From assembly GCA_916610825.1 (NCBI GenBank), contig OU744446.1:11156538-11220537 (forward strand): DNA of 64,000 nucleotides, in the 5' to 3' direction. Below the pieces are notes generated by a model, which had not been told where the DNA came from, ran no database searches, and saw nothing but the letters and a program-made list of their open reading frames with translations. Shown here one piece after another: positions 53,001 to 61,895 of the stretch. The stretch comes from Haliclystus octoradiatus (taxonomy: Eukaryota > Cnidaria > Staurozoa > Stauromedusae > Haliclystidae). The stretch's first letter is position 1. Each line of letters starts with the position of its first letter. Made by a program: the position numbers and the translations under genes.

Positions 53001-56000
53001 ACACGACTTTTGAAAATTTCATTCTTACGAACGAATGTCCGATAGTTGCAGTGATCTTATCGCGCTCACTCGTCGTGATAGAAATCTTTACAGTATGACG
53101 TCATTTAACTTTCATTCTTTGTTTTTCAAGATTTGAAATTCTCACTTTTTCAAATGCTTATTTCTCAAAAAAATACTTATCTGTTTATCGAGAAAAAAAA
53201 ACTTAGCAAAGTAATCAAGTTACTAAGTGCAACAAGTTAAGGTAAAAATGTTGGCTTTCGATTTCTTATGAGTCGACCCTATTGTTTGAGGAATTAATCA
53301 AATCCAGAAATACCATGACGATGATGAAGGGATCAACACAATCATGACATACTGTTTTTTTCTATCAGTGCTAATTTATTTCATTCGTCACGAGTTATTG
53401 AACAAACATACAAAACAAGGACAGTGATGAGTCATTCTTTGGCTGAACAGTATTTTGGATGTTTTGTGACAATGCAATCCTGGTGAGTGACATTGAAAAT
53501 ATTATTCTTAACTTTCGATGAAGACGATTAATCCTTATCCTCTGAGAACAAAACAGCTGGTTTCATGAATTGTTTATGAATTTCGTGAACCATTCATGAA
53601 CCTAATCATTTTTTTTATAAACATTTATGAACTGTTCATGAATATCATATAAACTGTCCATGAACCATTCATGAGCAGTTTGTGATAACTGGGCCATTTA
53701 TCGTTTCGTTCATGAGCTGTTTCCCACATGGGGTGATTCTATTGAGTGCTGTCAGTGATTGCAACCTTTATTCATCTATATTTTTAGGTGTGATATGTGG
53801 TTACCAAGAGGCATCAGTGGCTACTTGACAACATTGTTTCTTAAAAAGATGTTTGGAAGTAACTATTACAAACGATATGTTTGGGAAGTAAGTTATAACT
53901 TGTCCCTCTTTCTTAATCATTAGGTATTTTAATTTACATGTAAATCATTTGTTTTCTTTTGCTCATTTTTAGGAATTAGATCGTCTCTGTGACTATGAGC
54001 TCAATGGTAATGGTTTGCCACATTTGTACCCGTCTACATTATCTGTAGACTCACTTCTTGGTACAAATCCCAGTAGCTCTCAAGATTCACCAATAAATGA
54101 TGTAAAAAGTGGCAGTCATAATAGCCCATATCAGCAGCATGTTCGTTTAATATCATCTCAACAGCTGAGTGTATTGAATACAAAAGCTCATCTGGTAATC
54201 AGAATGATTGAACTTAGGGTTGGATATGACTTGCTATTGCAGGTGAGATAACATTAAAATCTGAAAATATATTTCTTGTTAAAAAATTCACATCTTTTGG
54301 CTTTGCTAATCTGTTGACTTGTTTATTAGACTCTCAACAAAGTTTTAGCCCTAGCAACAACGGCTAGTGCCTCTCGCAAAGATGTACATGGCTGGTCAAA
54401 CTGTTTGGTGACAACTCCAGGGGTAAATCAAACTCTTCTCGTTTGTAATACCTCCATGCTATTTAATGTAATAATGTTTTAATTAAAATCACCCATTTTG
54501 TTTTTGTAGTTTCTTAATACAATGTCAACAGTTTCCGGAAAAGATATCACTGTCTTTGTTGATCAATGGGTGTATCCTTCTATCATCATTGTTGTTTTTG
54601 ATATGAACATAATATTTAATTCATGTATTGACTTGAATATATAGAATAAGTAATACTTTGGTTATACTTCATGATGACAGATCGGCAATAAATCAAAAAC
54701 ACAGTTATTTGCGACAGTTTTCATTATTTGCAATTTTGTTTTGCATAATTATTATCAAATGTTTTAATGGACAAAGAAATTCATGAACTGGTTATCACTT
54801 TGGACTTGAATGAATTATTGTTGTATTGTATCCGTAATACTGTCTTCATACAATTTTGTCTTCTGTCATAATCTGTGTTATGTTTAGCATGTTAATAGAA
54901 CCATAGAACAATTAGATTAATTATTATGCAAATTAGAATTGTAACTACCCCTGAAAAAGTGTTCAGGAGTTCATGAACAGTTCATGAACAGTTCAGGAAA
55001 AATTGGAGCCATTTAATGTTCATGAACTGATCATGAACTGTTCATGAACTGTTCATGAACTCCTGAATATTTTTCCAGGGGTAGTTACAATTCTAATCTG
55101 TTCATGAACTCCTGAACTGTTTTTCGCAGGGGTATATATAACATGTAAAACTGTCTCAAATAGCTTTGTTTTTGATTTATCACTGAAGGACGCGATGAAG
55201 TAACTGAAGTATAGTTATTTTAATTGATCAGATTTAATTGATGATAGTATACATTTTTTTACCAACCTTAATGTTATAATTAGATGTCATTCAGGTGTTG
55301 CTAATTTCTCAGCTAAATTTAATTTTAACCGTAAGAGAAACATAATTGAGCTTGAAATTACTCAAGCAATTGGGAGAGGATCTTTGAAATATGTGGTAAG
55401 AGATAATAACTGACAATCCAGTCCAGTAAAAAACTTTACTTTGCTACTGTAATCATTGTGGATGTCTTCCCTTGCAGGGACCACTTGTCGTTTCTGTGCA
55501 AGAACTTGATGGTTCATTCAACCATACAGTACAAGTTGAAGATATTGTCACACATCATGAAATCCCTTGTCATTCAAAAAGTAGGCGGAACAAAAAAAAG
55601 AAGATCCCACTTTGGACTGGCGAAGAAGTTGATATGGATCTAAGTGCAACGCTAGAGTATGTAACAGATGGATTGCTGGTTTATGTTCACAGTAAACAAG
55701 TGAATGGTAAATGTTATGACATAATCCTCAACTGTTGAATCTGTTTATAGTTCTGATTCGCCTGTGCTGTGGCTTCGCCTTGACCCTGACATGACATGGA
55801 ATAGAAAAGTAGAGCTCTTACAACCAGACTACATGTGGGAATACCAACTGCGCTACGAAAGACATGTGACATCTCAATTAGAGGTCATTCATTAATTTTA
55901 GGTTCCATTCTGCATCAACAATTTAGGCTTCTGAATTGACATTGATTGATATGATGTTATGTTTGTAGGCTGTCAAAGCGCTAGAACGGTTCCCAACAGC

Positions 56001-59000
56001 ATCGTCACGTGACACCTTAATTGATACACTATTGAATGCATCATGTTTCTACCCTGTTCGCCTTGCAGCAGCCGATTGTCTTGCAAAGGTAAAAGTGTTG
56101 ACTTAATTATCAGACATGCAAATTTTCAGAATTTTAACGAATATTTTTACCCTTGATAATCTCTTCCCATGTGAAAAAATCTCATCAACTTAAAGGGGCC
56201 CAACTCATGAATAGTTCATGGAAATTGGACCACTTTTTTAGAAGGCGTTCAAGAACAGTTCATGAAAATTTGTATAAAGTTCATGAACTATTCATGTACA
56301 TTTCAGGAGGTTCATAAATAGTTCTTAAACTCGTCAAAGATTTTTTGCAGGTGTAACTATAATTACCTATTTCCCATTGAAATGCATTACAATTCAGCTT
56401 GAGTTTAAATTCTTGTGTCTGGATTGTGTTGCTATAAATAAGTTGTGATTGTTATATTCTTAGATCGGTTCTGTTGATCTTGATGCATGGAATGGCGACA
56501 CATTCATGATCGATGTCTTCTCTAGAATGTTCTCATCGAATTCAACTCAATCAATCCCAAAGTTTAATGATTTCTCTGATTTTGTTTCCTACTTAATTCA
56601 AAAGGTTTGATTCTTCAACTATCCTTCTCATGCTGGTACTGCTGATAATCTACTCATTATCATAACAAACTATTTTTATTTCAACCAACAGCATTTACCT
56701 GTTGCAATGTCAACACTGAGAACAACAACGTCACAATGCCCTCTGACTGTTCTTCGTTTCATTCTCAGTCTTTTGAAATACAATGATAATCGGTTTAATG
56801 AGGTTCGGTGCAGTGTCTAATTTGTAATTTAATTTTTTTATGTAGCTAGAATATGCCTTTTATGAAATCTTCTTTTATTCGTTGCAGTATTCATCTGGTT
56901 ATTACAAAAGTTCACTCATTGATGCCCTTAGCAACACTGTCTCTCCTGCCTTGACAATAGCATCAACAAATGTGTATGTCAAAATTACACACTATTTTGT
57001 AATTAATATTTGATAATGTAGCAGAAACTACAAGCTATTTGTTTTAGCCAACTGTTTATAAGAAGAAAGATACCCAATTTCACCAGGCGTATCAGTTAAG
57101 TTCAGTCTTTATAAACTTTAATTTGTTATAAAAGGTGACATTATAAACAGTTTCTACTGTATCATGCTCAATTAAATAATCCATCCTCTGTAACTTTACT
57201 TCATGGTAAATGGTTGTGTTCTACCTGGCTGTAGACTGTCCGTCGCAACAGGCAAATGTCAATAATCCAAACAAACTAATTCAATTTAATCTTCTTTATT
57301 GTGATATTATCCTTTGCTATATCCACCTTGATTATTGACTTTATCAGGCCAGGCTTGTGGATTTTGGAGTTCTGTTTTATTTTGTAGAGACGAAAGACAA
57401 AACGTTCCAGAGAGTCAAAGTGCAAAGGTAGAACTGAATGACTGAACAGTCGCATTATTATAAAATATGTGTCATCATCATTATTATCATCAATTATTCA
57501 GGACTTGAATAAGCTAAACGCTTTTTCACAAGACTGATTTATAACTATATATAGAATTACACTACAATTTTACAACAACATATTTGACAGGATAGATATT
57601 TCAACGATTTGATGTAACTAACTGTTGTTATTCCGTGTAAACGCTTCCCAAGGAGACGTTTCATGGTTTGCCTGTTTGATACTTCCTTCATTGTAGACAG
57701 TAGATTGCTCCACTTGTGAGCACACCAGCATTTTGAAATGAGTGGCAATAGCTTGACCTGATGTAAATGTCATTGTGGCAATGGGATCTTGTTCCGGTGG
57801 TACGTGGCCACTGAAATAATGCGAGGAAAAATAAGAAGATTGGTTAACTTTAATTTTATTGATGAACATTAGTTGATTTGATGTTATTCGGTCTGTGACA
57901 GAAAGCTAACCAAGCTGAATTTTCATATCAGAGACACAAGTTCGATATTTACAACGGAGCAGTGACTTCATTTTTCTGTCCTGCAATCTCTGGAGGTGAT
58001 CAATATGTTCATTTTTACATTTCCGTATACAATAGCGCAGTAGTCAAAATGTGGCAAAACGATTCCAAAATAGTCAGAAATCAAGGATATCTAGATATTT
58101 GTAATAGATTTCAATGGGAAAAAGATAATAGCAAGAGTTCACACAATTTTGGAAAAAGTTTGAAATCTGCTAAAAGTTTGAAAATTCTCATGTCCGGACC
58201 TGATTCAATGCTGTATGCTGTTAACTTTAGTACATGATTTTCAATATTATCTATCCCAATAGAGCATTTTTTCTGGAAGCCTATAAATTAGGTGTTCAGT
58301 TTCTGAAATTGTTGTTGATTGGATATTAAATTGGTTAGCTAGTATATTAATATTTGATATGGAAGTGATATAATTTTTGTAATGGTGATTGGATTATAAT
58401 TTAAAGGTTGAATGGAGGAGACTAATTTTTTTGCTATATCTAAAAATGTGATGTGATGAAAAGTGTGATGATCCTTCGTAAAACTAATATTGATTTGATT
58501 TGCAGCTGGTCTTTGCTGAAGTTGTCCTCAGTTTAAACATAGAAAAGGTCTTACCCTCGTACAAATTTGCTGTCACGTGCAGGTAGTTCAATCAAGTAAC
58601 TATTGGTCTAGAACATCTCAAAGTTCCAGCATGTGTGCTTTTCTTGATTCTAATGATGTTTAACTTCTGTTTATTAGTTGTCTTGATGCCATTCGATCTC
58701 TCCAAGTCTATGGTCACATCCCATCTGAATCAGCATTCTTCTGGAAATACGCTGAGTGAGTTTTATCGTATCAAACTTTTACGTAAGAGTTGAAACAAAA
58801 AGCTGTTACTATGCGTTACTTTATACCAATTTTTTTGGTCTCTCGTCAGGTATGGGCTATATGAAGGTGTGCGTTGTACTGCTTTTAAATGCCTGGTTGA
58901 TTTTATTCGGAGTAAGTCTGAAATCCATTGACATCGTATACCTGTTTTTCTCTCAAATACTGCTATCTCAAAGCTTTCCTTTTTAATTCAAGCTGAACAA

Positions 59001-61821
59001 GCTGTGTCTGATTTGCAAAAATTGTTAAGTGACATGACAACAGAGAAAGTACCATTAATCAGGTAAGACGAAAATGCAAAAATTTCAATAAAAGACCAAT
59101 GTGACCCAACAGACAAAGTTATAGAAAGTAAAATGTTTCTTAATTAGGCATAGCGTTATGATGTCATTGATTGAGAACCCACCATTTTCACGCCAGAAAG
59201 ACTCACAATTCAACACATCAAAATTGGTTGAAAACATGTGGCATCTAATGAAGTAAGACATTGATTCTTTGTTTCATTTTGTCCATAATTCTAACATCAT
59301 TCCTTTATTATGTGCAATTTTCTTGTGAAAGGGTTACTGGGAGTTCAGATGCACGATTGCGTTGTGATGCAATTGCTCTGTATCGCATCTTCTGGGGCAG
59401 CGTTACACCATCTTGTGCAGTAACCGATGGAGTGAGTCAATTTAGTTATCAATGTTGTACGATTAACATAGTTGGTTTGACGTTACTAATTGCCAATTAT
59501 ATTGCTTGTTTATAACCCATAGGTTGGCCTTGTGATTGATCTAAAAGAACGTAAATCAACAACTCATCAATCAGGAAAGGTCTGCGCTCTGCCTTGTCGT
59601 TGTCATTGACTTCATTGCCACACGTTGAGATACCATCTGTCATTATTATCTTTTTTTTCTTTAACTTGGTGTAGAGGTCTGTTGACGATTCAATGGGTTC
59701 AGGGTTGCACGAGAAAAAACGTAAAGTCATGGAAGGAAACACTGAGCAAGGTCCAGGTGAGAGACCAAGACCATCCATAGAGTATGTTCTCAGTTGAATG
59801 AGAAAACGTTTTGCAAGGCAACCCCTGCAAATGAATTGGTTGAGTTCATGAGCTGTTCATGAAAGACGGTGAATGGCCTGTTCTTCGTGGACTCATTCAT
59901 GAACGACAGTGAATGGCCTGTTCTTCATGGATTCGTTCATGAACGACGATGAATGGCCTGTTTTTCATGGACTTATTCATTAGAGACGGTGAATGACCTG
60001 TTTTTCATGGACTTATTCTTGAACAACGGTGAATTGCCTGTTTTTCATCGACTTATCAATGAACTGTTCATGAGCTGTTAGGCATAGTGGAAGAGGTACC
60101 ATTCATCATATAATGTAACTGACTCAATTGAAATTTTGTAATTTACATCCCAGTAATATGCAATTGACCTATTGCATACATAACATTTTCCTAATTAACT
60201 CTCTTATTTACTATATTACCTGATATGTTTCTACTATCCCCTTTATATATCTTTGTCCTATATAATTAATGAGCATGTCTATAGGTCCCTCATGTTTACC
60301 GTTGCGAGAAAAAAACAATTAAATTCATGAACAATTCGTGTTGTATAATTATTTTTGTTTCTACTTAATTTAGATTCACATGATGGTCCACAGATGACAA
60401 TTGAATCTTCATCAGGAAGTAAACTGACATTCAAACTGAAGGTATGAAAACTAATCACATTTACCTCATTTGGAAATCCAGGTAACACCAGGGGTGTTAA
60501 AGCTACTTTTAAAACATAACTAGTCACAGTTAGTAACCGTTATTTGAGCGAAAAAGTAACGGTTTCAAGTTACAAGCTACCTGTGATTATTTCAAACGTA
60601 ATTTAGTTACTGCTAATTTTTAAAATAAATTTGGTAATTTTCTAACGTAATACTACTATCACAAAATTCCAAAATATTACAAGGGATTTAAATTAGCTGC
60701 CAACAGTAAACTGTCAAAAGGAGCCCCTGCGAAAAACAGTTTATGAACAGTTCATGATCAAGCTAAAAATAGTTTATGATGGTATTGAAAATTTGCAAAC
60801 AATAATACAATAGCGATTGAGAAGCTGCTATCTTTCAGCACTCTGTTGGATTAGAAGTAACAGGAAAAGGGAAAATAGCGAAAAAGTAGAGTTATTTATT
60901 GTTACTTGCCAAATGTAACTAGCTACAAGTAGAAGTTACTTGTCGGAAAAAATCATTACAAGTAGAAGTTACTAAAAAGTAACAATTACAAGTAACATTG
61001 TTACTTTTGTAATCGTTACTAACGTTTTTTTGCCTCTTAAAGTGAATTCAAAAATATGTCCAATCCATTTGATTTATTCCTTCTCCAGGTAATACATGTA
61101 ATCATGAAATAATTACCTTGTCATCCTTTACAGTAAATCAATTAAATACCGTCTGGTTTCATTAGGACATTTTGCTGGAGTCACTTGTCCAATCCATATT
61201 AATTTAAAAATTGCTACAGTATAGCTGATTTGCACAGTTTAGTTCATTGTCTACTTAGCCATTGTAATCGTGATTAATGAGAATAGTAATGATTTAGATT
61301 AAACATTTCCTGCCTCTTGAGACATTCTGGGAATATGTAACAAATCAACCCTGTATATATAGACCACCTGCATACAGTGGTCAATTTGTACACCTCTCAT
61401 AGCTGGGTATTAGACACAGGTTTACACTATATCTTTAATTTTGATCTTATTCCGGATTACAAAATATGATGAACCAAACATATATTGTGGTGGACAGTTT
61501 GACCTCGTAAGGAAGTTGGAAGGATGTATGTAAACTATCTTTGAATAATATGGTAACTTATTTGGAAAGATGTACTGTGACATATTCTACTTTAAGTGCA
61601 GAATTACAGCTACATTAAGATTATAATAAGTTTTTGTATTTCGGTAGTCACTGGACGACACAATTGCGACAGATCAAAGTGGGGAATTGCCTACAGAAAC
61701 TAACAATGAATTGATGTTAAAGAAAGCAAAGAAGAAGAAGAAGAAAAAACACAAACATAAAGACAAGAAAAATGAAAAAGGGGATGCATTAGCATCATCA
61801 TCATCATTTAGTTTGTTGTAA
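38093..61821 (+). CDS. TAF2: Transcription initiation factor TFIID subunit 2
   Basis: TFIID subunit with an M1-aminopeptidase-like fold that helps recognise core promoters (family knowledge). Exons: 38093-38145, 40829-40901, 41643-41745, 41828-41946, 42476-42567, 47473-47516, 48090-48198, 48297-48382, 49540-49642, 51662-51780, 53369-53482, 53788-53887, 53973-54242, 54330-54422, 54510-54571, 55284-55395, 55478-55656, 55751-55883, 55969-56088, 56464-56604, 56692-56802, 56888-56973, 57388-57427, 58506-58582, 58678-58755, 58850-58911, 58993-59062, 59148-59252, 59332-59431, 59523-59579, 59675-59756, 60374-60441, 61648-61821. Phases close to 1111 aa (human about 1199). Recognisable stretches include [56 protein letters not shown] and [10 protein letters not shown]. 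No HExxH zinc motif is present ([10 protein letters not shown] in its place), as expected for a non-catalytic TAF2. The tail is Lys/His-rich ([17 protein letters not shown]). AATAAA follows at 61834. The first exon is uncertain. Confidence 0.95.
38525..40368. mobile_element. Foldback element with about 205-bp terminal inverted repeats
   Basis: The left arm 38525-38735 and right arm 40160-40368 are reverse complements with scattered changes (shared: ataccggtaacggga, gatctagaatcaatcagt, taacctaaagccaattcc). Inside lies a second, independent inverted pair, 38747-38793 against 38950-39003, sharing catctggtaccttggta. About 1.84 kb with no transposase recognised. It lies in TAF2 intron 2. Confidence 0.85.
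40902..41642 (+). other. U12-type (minor spliceosome) intron in TAF2
   Basis: The donor is GTATCCTT exactly at 40902. The branch-site match TTCCTTAAT is at 41623-41631, with the AG at 41641-41642, about 12 bases from the branch A, and no polypyrimidine tract. The splice joins LQC|RVYRV in phase 1 at a conserved point of the protein, so the donor choice is confirmed by frame. The intron also carries a CCCCTGCG element (40960-41204). Confidence 0.9.
40960..41204. mobile_element. CCCCTGCGAAAAA / GTTCATGAAC palindromic MITE, longest well-formed copy
   Basis: 245 bp beginning CCCCTGCGAAAAAAGTTCAT and ending TTTTTTTTCGCAGGGG. The interior is a ladder of ttcatgaac units in both orientations, with a central palindrome around gcccaaaagttcatg/ttttgggcaatttcac. 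A degenerate second block follows to about 41340. Confidence 0.8.
42018..42350. repeat. Inverted repeat, arms of about 150 bp
   Basis: The left arm 42018-42165 and right arm 42197-42350 are imperfect reverse complements; the best core is ctgtgacgttcaatattcaa against ttgaatattgacgtcacaaa. It lies in TAF2 intron 5; non-coding. Confidence 0.7.
42759..42924 (-). repeat. 3' LTR of the retrotransposon
   Basis: 166 bp beginning TGTCGTATGACAATG and ending GTAATACGACA, with short inverted ends TGTCGTA/TACGACA. Identical by eye to 46816-46981. Confidence 0.93.
43014..46766 (-). CDS. Gag-pol polyprotein of Ty3/gypsy-like retrotransposon
   Basis: 1250 codons in one frame, no stops. Order seen: gag-like N-terminal region (about 1-215); two zinc-knuckle-like motifs, [13 protein letters not shown] and [14 protein letters not shown]; an aspartic protease site (LKDTGAS); reverse transcriptase with [11 protein letters not shown] and the YQDD catalytic box; RNase H ([25 protein letters not shown]); an HHCC-type integrase zinc region ([23 protein letters not shown]); and the DDE core ([26 protein letters not shown]). 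Layout and motifs resemble the invertebrate gypsy elements annotated as K02A2.6-like. Gag and pol share a single frame, so no frameshift is needed. There is no envelope region, so it is a retrotransposon rather than an enveloped-virus copy. It looks intact, but activity is not shown. Confidence 0.95.
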   Translation of the reverse strand: MDRKRILVLDDVEKANAWFALFNAKCRRDHLEDGDLSKDGYLEQTDMFIEMCGETSYITLSRLVTPKKLEQMPFADIYAIACKYIEPKERFLIAERTTFLAIRQLPDESVEDVYTRINYQSERCDFSRFKETLDPSEELKKLVFINCFNDVKITRELLDYIRLMPTATFEDLRERVRLYDMTQTFLQRTTLPNEDKVVVNYVKSSTNKASNSHKCKFCDGTHPPRACPAFNKRCGYCNKRGHLEQCCYKKKKDTAKVNHVAVDHDSDANDDVNDVAIILCCDDVNNTSLSTEDISINNMKVRMLKDTGASCSVLSRKVWEQLDCPPLTPSNRKLKCYDDHELSVIGSCKLNVVQHSVNTSIIFYVVESNRNYGLLGRDHVSDQMVNSADDDDVKPLPYITGVLASMKLKQGAEPMFCRARPVPLPLQTAVDLELTRLERMGVIEPIESGGAENASPVVWIKKKSGGLRMCADFSVHVNSKILFDDYPLPNSETIFAKMDGARFFAKIDLQSAYWQVKLDDNARKLSIINTSKGLYSVTRLQMGMRNSSAIFQHVIEDVLQGLKGTIAYQDDVLIYATTEESLNKRLNAVMERFKSRRLSINMEKSTQRVSEVSFLGYYRISASGIQPDDRLVNKINSMRPPQNKKEIESFVGLVNFFGRFIPNFADKIKPLNLLRKKETAFEWNNDCARSFENLKSELSSKPIVQPYSLLKEATLTTDASDHCIAGVLTQDGQPVIFISKSLTPAEKKYSATEREGLGIVWCVERLRQLLLGRHFTLITDHKALIQLFGADQPIPKTASARISWWAIKLMAFDFNIQHRPGTEICHADALSRLSVSSTLSREDIVAAVEVTRSCDEAFLQPVIAFSDLKNATDLDVIAQSLKGRIISGNWANPSEAERPFARLNQNLTIHNDVIYFGSIAFIPASLRRSILEKAHSTHQGINATQRFFSKSAWWPGLARDIDRYVSSCEQCCTLRPKTAKSVHEWPKADPWERLHMDFGHVPDIGNVLMIVDAGSGWIEAFRCPDRSTPNIIRIFSSLFARFGVAKHLVSDNAQEFVNDAIVSWLAKSGCYKSESPAYFPRANGLAERSVQTVKRAMKAWHRNMRVSFDTFLNKILLVHRTTSNARGESPAQILMGRNLRVPFVSDHVPGDIVMYKPTNSTPSRKAAFVVAKGSNTAWLKLGERTVLASNNQIGNAPVDCNLEQTSRTSPTPDTTSSSAVQPADSNISSPHMSIRRSSRIVRQPNRFGYS
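46816..46981 (-). repeat. 5' LTR of the retrotransposon
   Basis: Same 166-bp sequence as the other LTR. Identity suggests little time since insertion. At 166 bp it is short for a Ty3/gypsy LTR. Confidence 0.93.
48500..48642. repeat. GTTCATGAAC-family repeat, decayed copy
   Basis: Repeated gttcatgaac variants ending atggattttttgtacagggg, a decayed form of the TTTTTCGCAGGGG end. In a TAF2 intron. Confidence 0.6.
49151..49319. mobile_element. TIR MITE, ACAGTCAAACTCGG family
   Basis: 169 bp with TA on both sides; starts CAGTCAAACTCGGTTAATAT and ends ATATTAAGCAAGTTTGACT. Same length as, and homologous to, 3161-3329 in reverse. Confidence 0.78.
49681..49857. mobile_element. TIR MITE, CAGTCAAACCTGTTATAACGG family
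   Basis: 177 bp with TA target duplication. The ends CAGTCAAACCTGTTATAACG and GTTATATACAGGTTTCAATG are inverted. It begins only 38 bp after a TAF2 exon. Related copies are at 32077-32230 and near 61340-61427. Confidence 0.78.
49889..50149. mobile_element. TIR element with GTATAGTCCGTCT ends
   Basis: tttgtatagtccgtctgcg near the left and cgctaatgtgaagacggactatacg near the right are inverted, extending outward to gacagactttt and gaagaagacacc. About 260 bp, non-coding, in a TAF2 intron. Confidence 0.6.
51548..51640. repeat. GTTCATGAAC-family repeat, decayed copy
   Basis: Spaced ttcatgaa units ending attagattttttgctgctaaggg, shortly before the TAF2 exon at 51662. Confidence 0.5.
52588..52760. 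mobile_element. Short hAT-like element, AGGGTCCGACAAAAG family
   Basis: 173 bp with inverted ends CAGATTCCGACAGAAGG and CTTTTGTCGGACCCTG. The flanks atcatggt and gtcatggt match at 7 of 8 bases, fitting an 8-bp duplication. The best-preserved copy of the family (others at 4583-4755, 24267-24409, 38282-38463). Confidence 0.75.
52899..53283. mobile_element. TIR element, GACTCATAAGAAATCGAAA ends
   Basis: gtagactcataaaaaatcga at the left and tcgatttcttatgagtcgac at the right are inverted. A related end also occurs at about 4110-4180 (caacaagttaaggcaaac...gatgagtcaaccct). About 385 bp in TAF2 intron 11. Confidence 0.65.
53563..53735. repeat. GTTCATGAAC-family repeat
   Basis: At least eight ttcatgaa-type units in both orientations, just upstream of the TAF2 exon at 53788. 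The ends are not clear. Confidence 0.6.
54572..55283 (+). other. Second U12-type intron in TAF2
   Basis: Donor GTATCCTT at 54572, branch-like CCTTAAT at 55266-55272, AG at 55282-55283 (about 12 bases on). The alternative GT two bases upstream (54570) would break the frame; the U12 donor gives DQW|VCHSGV, matching the family's QWV(x)2SG. It contains a palindromic GTTCATGAAC element (54932-55140). Confidence 0.88.
54932..55140. mobile_element. GTTCATGAAC element, palindrome with extended flanks
   Basis: attagaattgtaactacccctg at the left is mirrored by caggggtagttacaattctaat at the right, so the symmetry extends past the CCCCTG end into flanking sequence. A second half-unit ending ctgtttttcgcagggg follows to about 55132. 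It lies inside the second U12 intron of TAF2. Confidence 0.75.
56195..56352. repeat. GTTCATGAAC-family repeat, decayed copy
   Basis: Multiple ttcatgaa units, starting near ggggcccaactcatg and ending gattttttgcaggtg. In a TAF2 intron. Confidence 0.6.
57021..57159. mobile_element. TIR MITE, CAGTAGAAACT family
   Basis: Ends AACAGTTTCTACTG followed by TA; starts TA-GCAGAAACTAC. Shares ataagaagaaagata with 24926-25118. In a TAF2 intron. Confidence 0.6.
57618..57810 (-). other. Unrecognised possible coding exon inside TAF2 intron (antisense)
   Basis: A good acceptor (ttatttcag) at 57811 opens a 64-codon frame beginning [15 protein letters not shown] and ending [11 protein letters not shown] then stop. 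Its composition looks protein-like rather than like translated AT-rich sequence. I recognise no family and found no matching upstream exon: the nearest minus-strand donor (57910) would need a frame with a stop. It could be a last exon, a retrocopy fragment or chance. Confidence 0.3.
57932..58237 (+). other. Unrecognised possible coding exon inside TAF2 intron (sense)
   Basis: The acceptor tttcatatcag opens a 101-codon frame starting [18 protein letters not shown], with [12 protein letters not shown] reminiscent of a WD-repeat-type beta strand pattern, then a stop at 58235. Skipping it keeps TAF2 in phase (exon 57388-57427 joins 58506), so it is not needed by TAF2. The family is not recognised. 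Confidence 0.3.
59822..60080. repeat. 40-bp tandem repeat within a GTTCATGAAC element
   Basis: Five to six units of exactly 40 bp (gaatggcctgttcttcatgg...attcatgaacgac), with breaks at 59880, 59920, 59960, 60000 and 60040. It is preceded by ACCCCTGC and contains the family's ttcatgaac core. TAF2 intron between 59756 and 60374. Confidence 0.85.
60489..61030. repeat. AGTAAC-rich hAT-like repeat with nested CCCCTGCG fragment
   Basis: Left caggggtgttaaagctactttt and right tgttacttttgtaatcgttac with dense agtaac/gttact motifs on both sides, like the subterminal regions of 36118-37150. At 60724 CCCCTGCGAAAAACAGTTTA begins a fragment of the palindromic family. Boundaries are approximate. Confidence 0.5.
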
Positions 61822-61895
61822 GTAGGATATTTAAATAAAATAAAAAGTATTATAAAAAGATTAATACATCAATTTGTTATACTTGGCAGATTGAT

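Noticed and set aside
54570..54571. TAF2 donor at gtgtatcc (54570)
   Set aside because: It would shift the frame into the next exon; the donor two bases on (gtatcctt) restores frame and matches conserved residues.
57500..57536. Acceptor followed by [15 protein letters not shown] as a TAF2 exon
   Set aside because: No GT donor before the stop, and TAF2 joins in phase without it (57427 to 58506).
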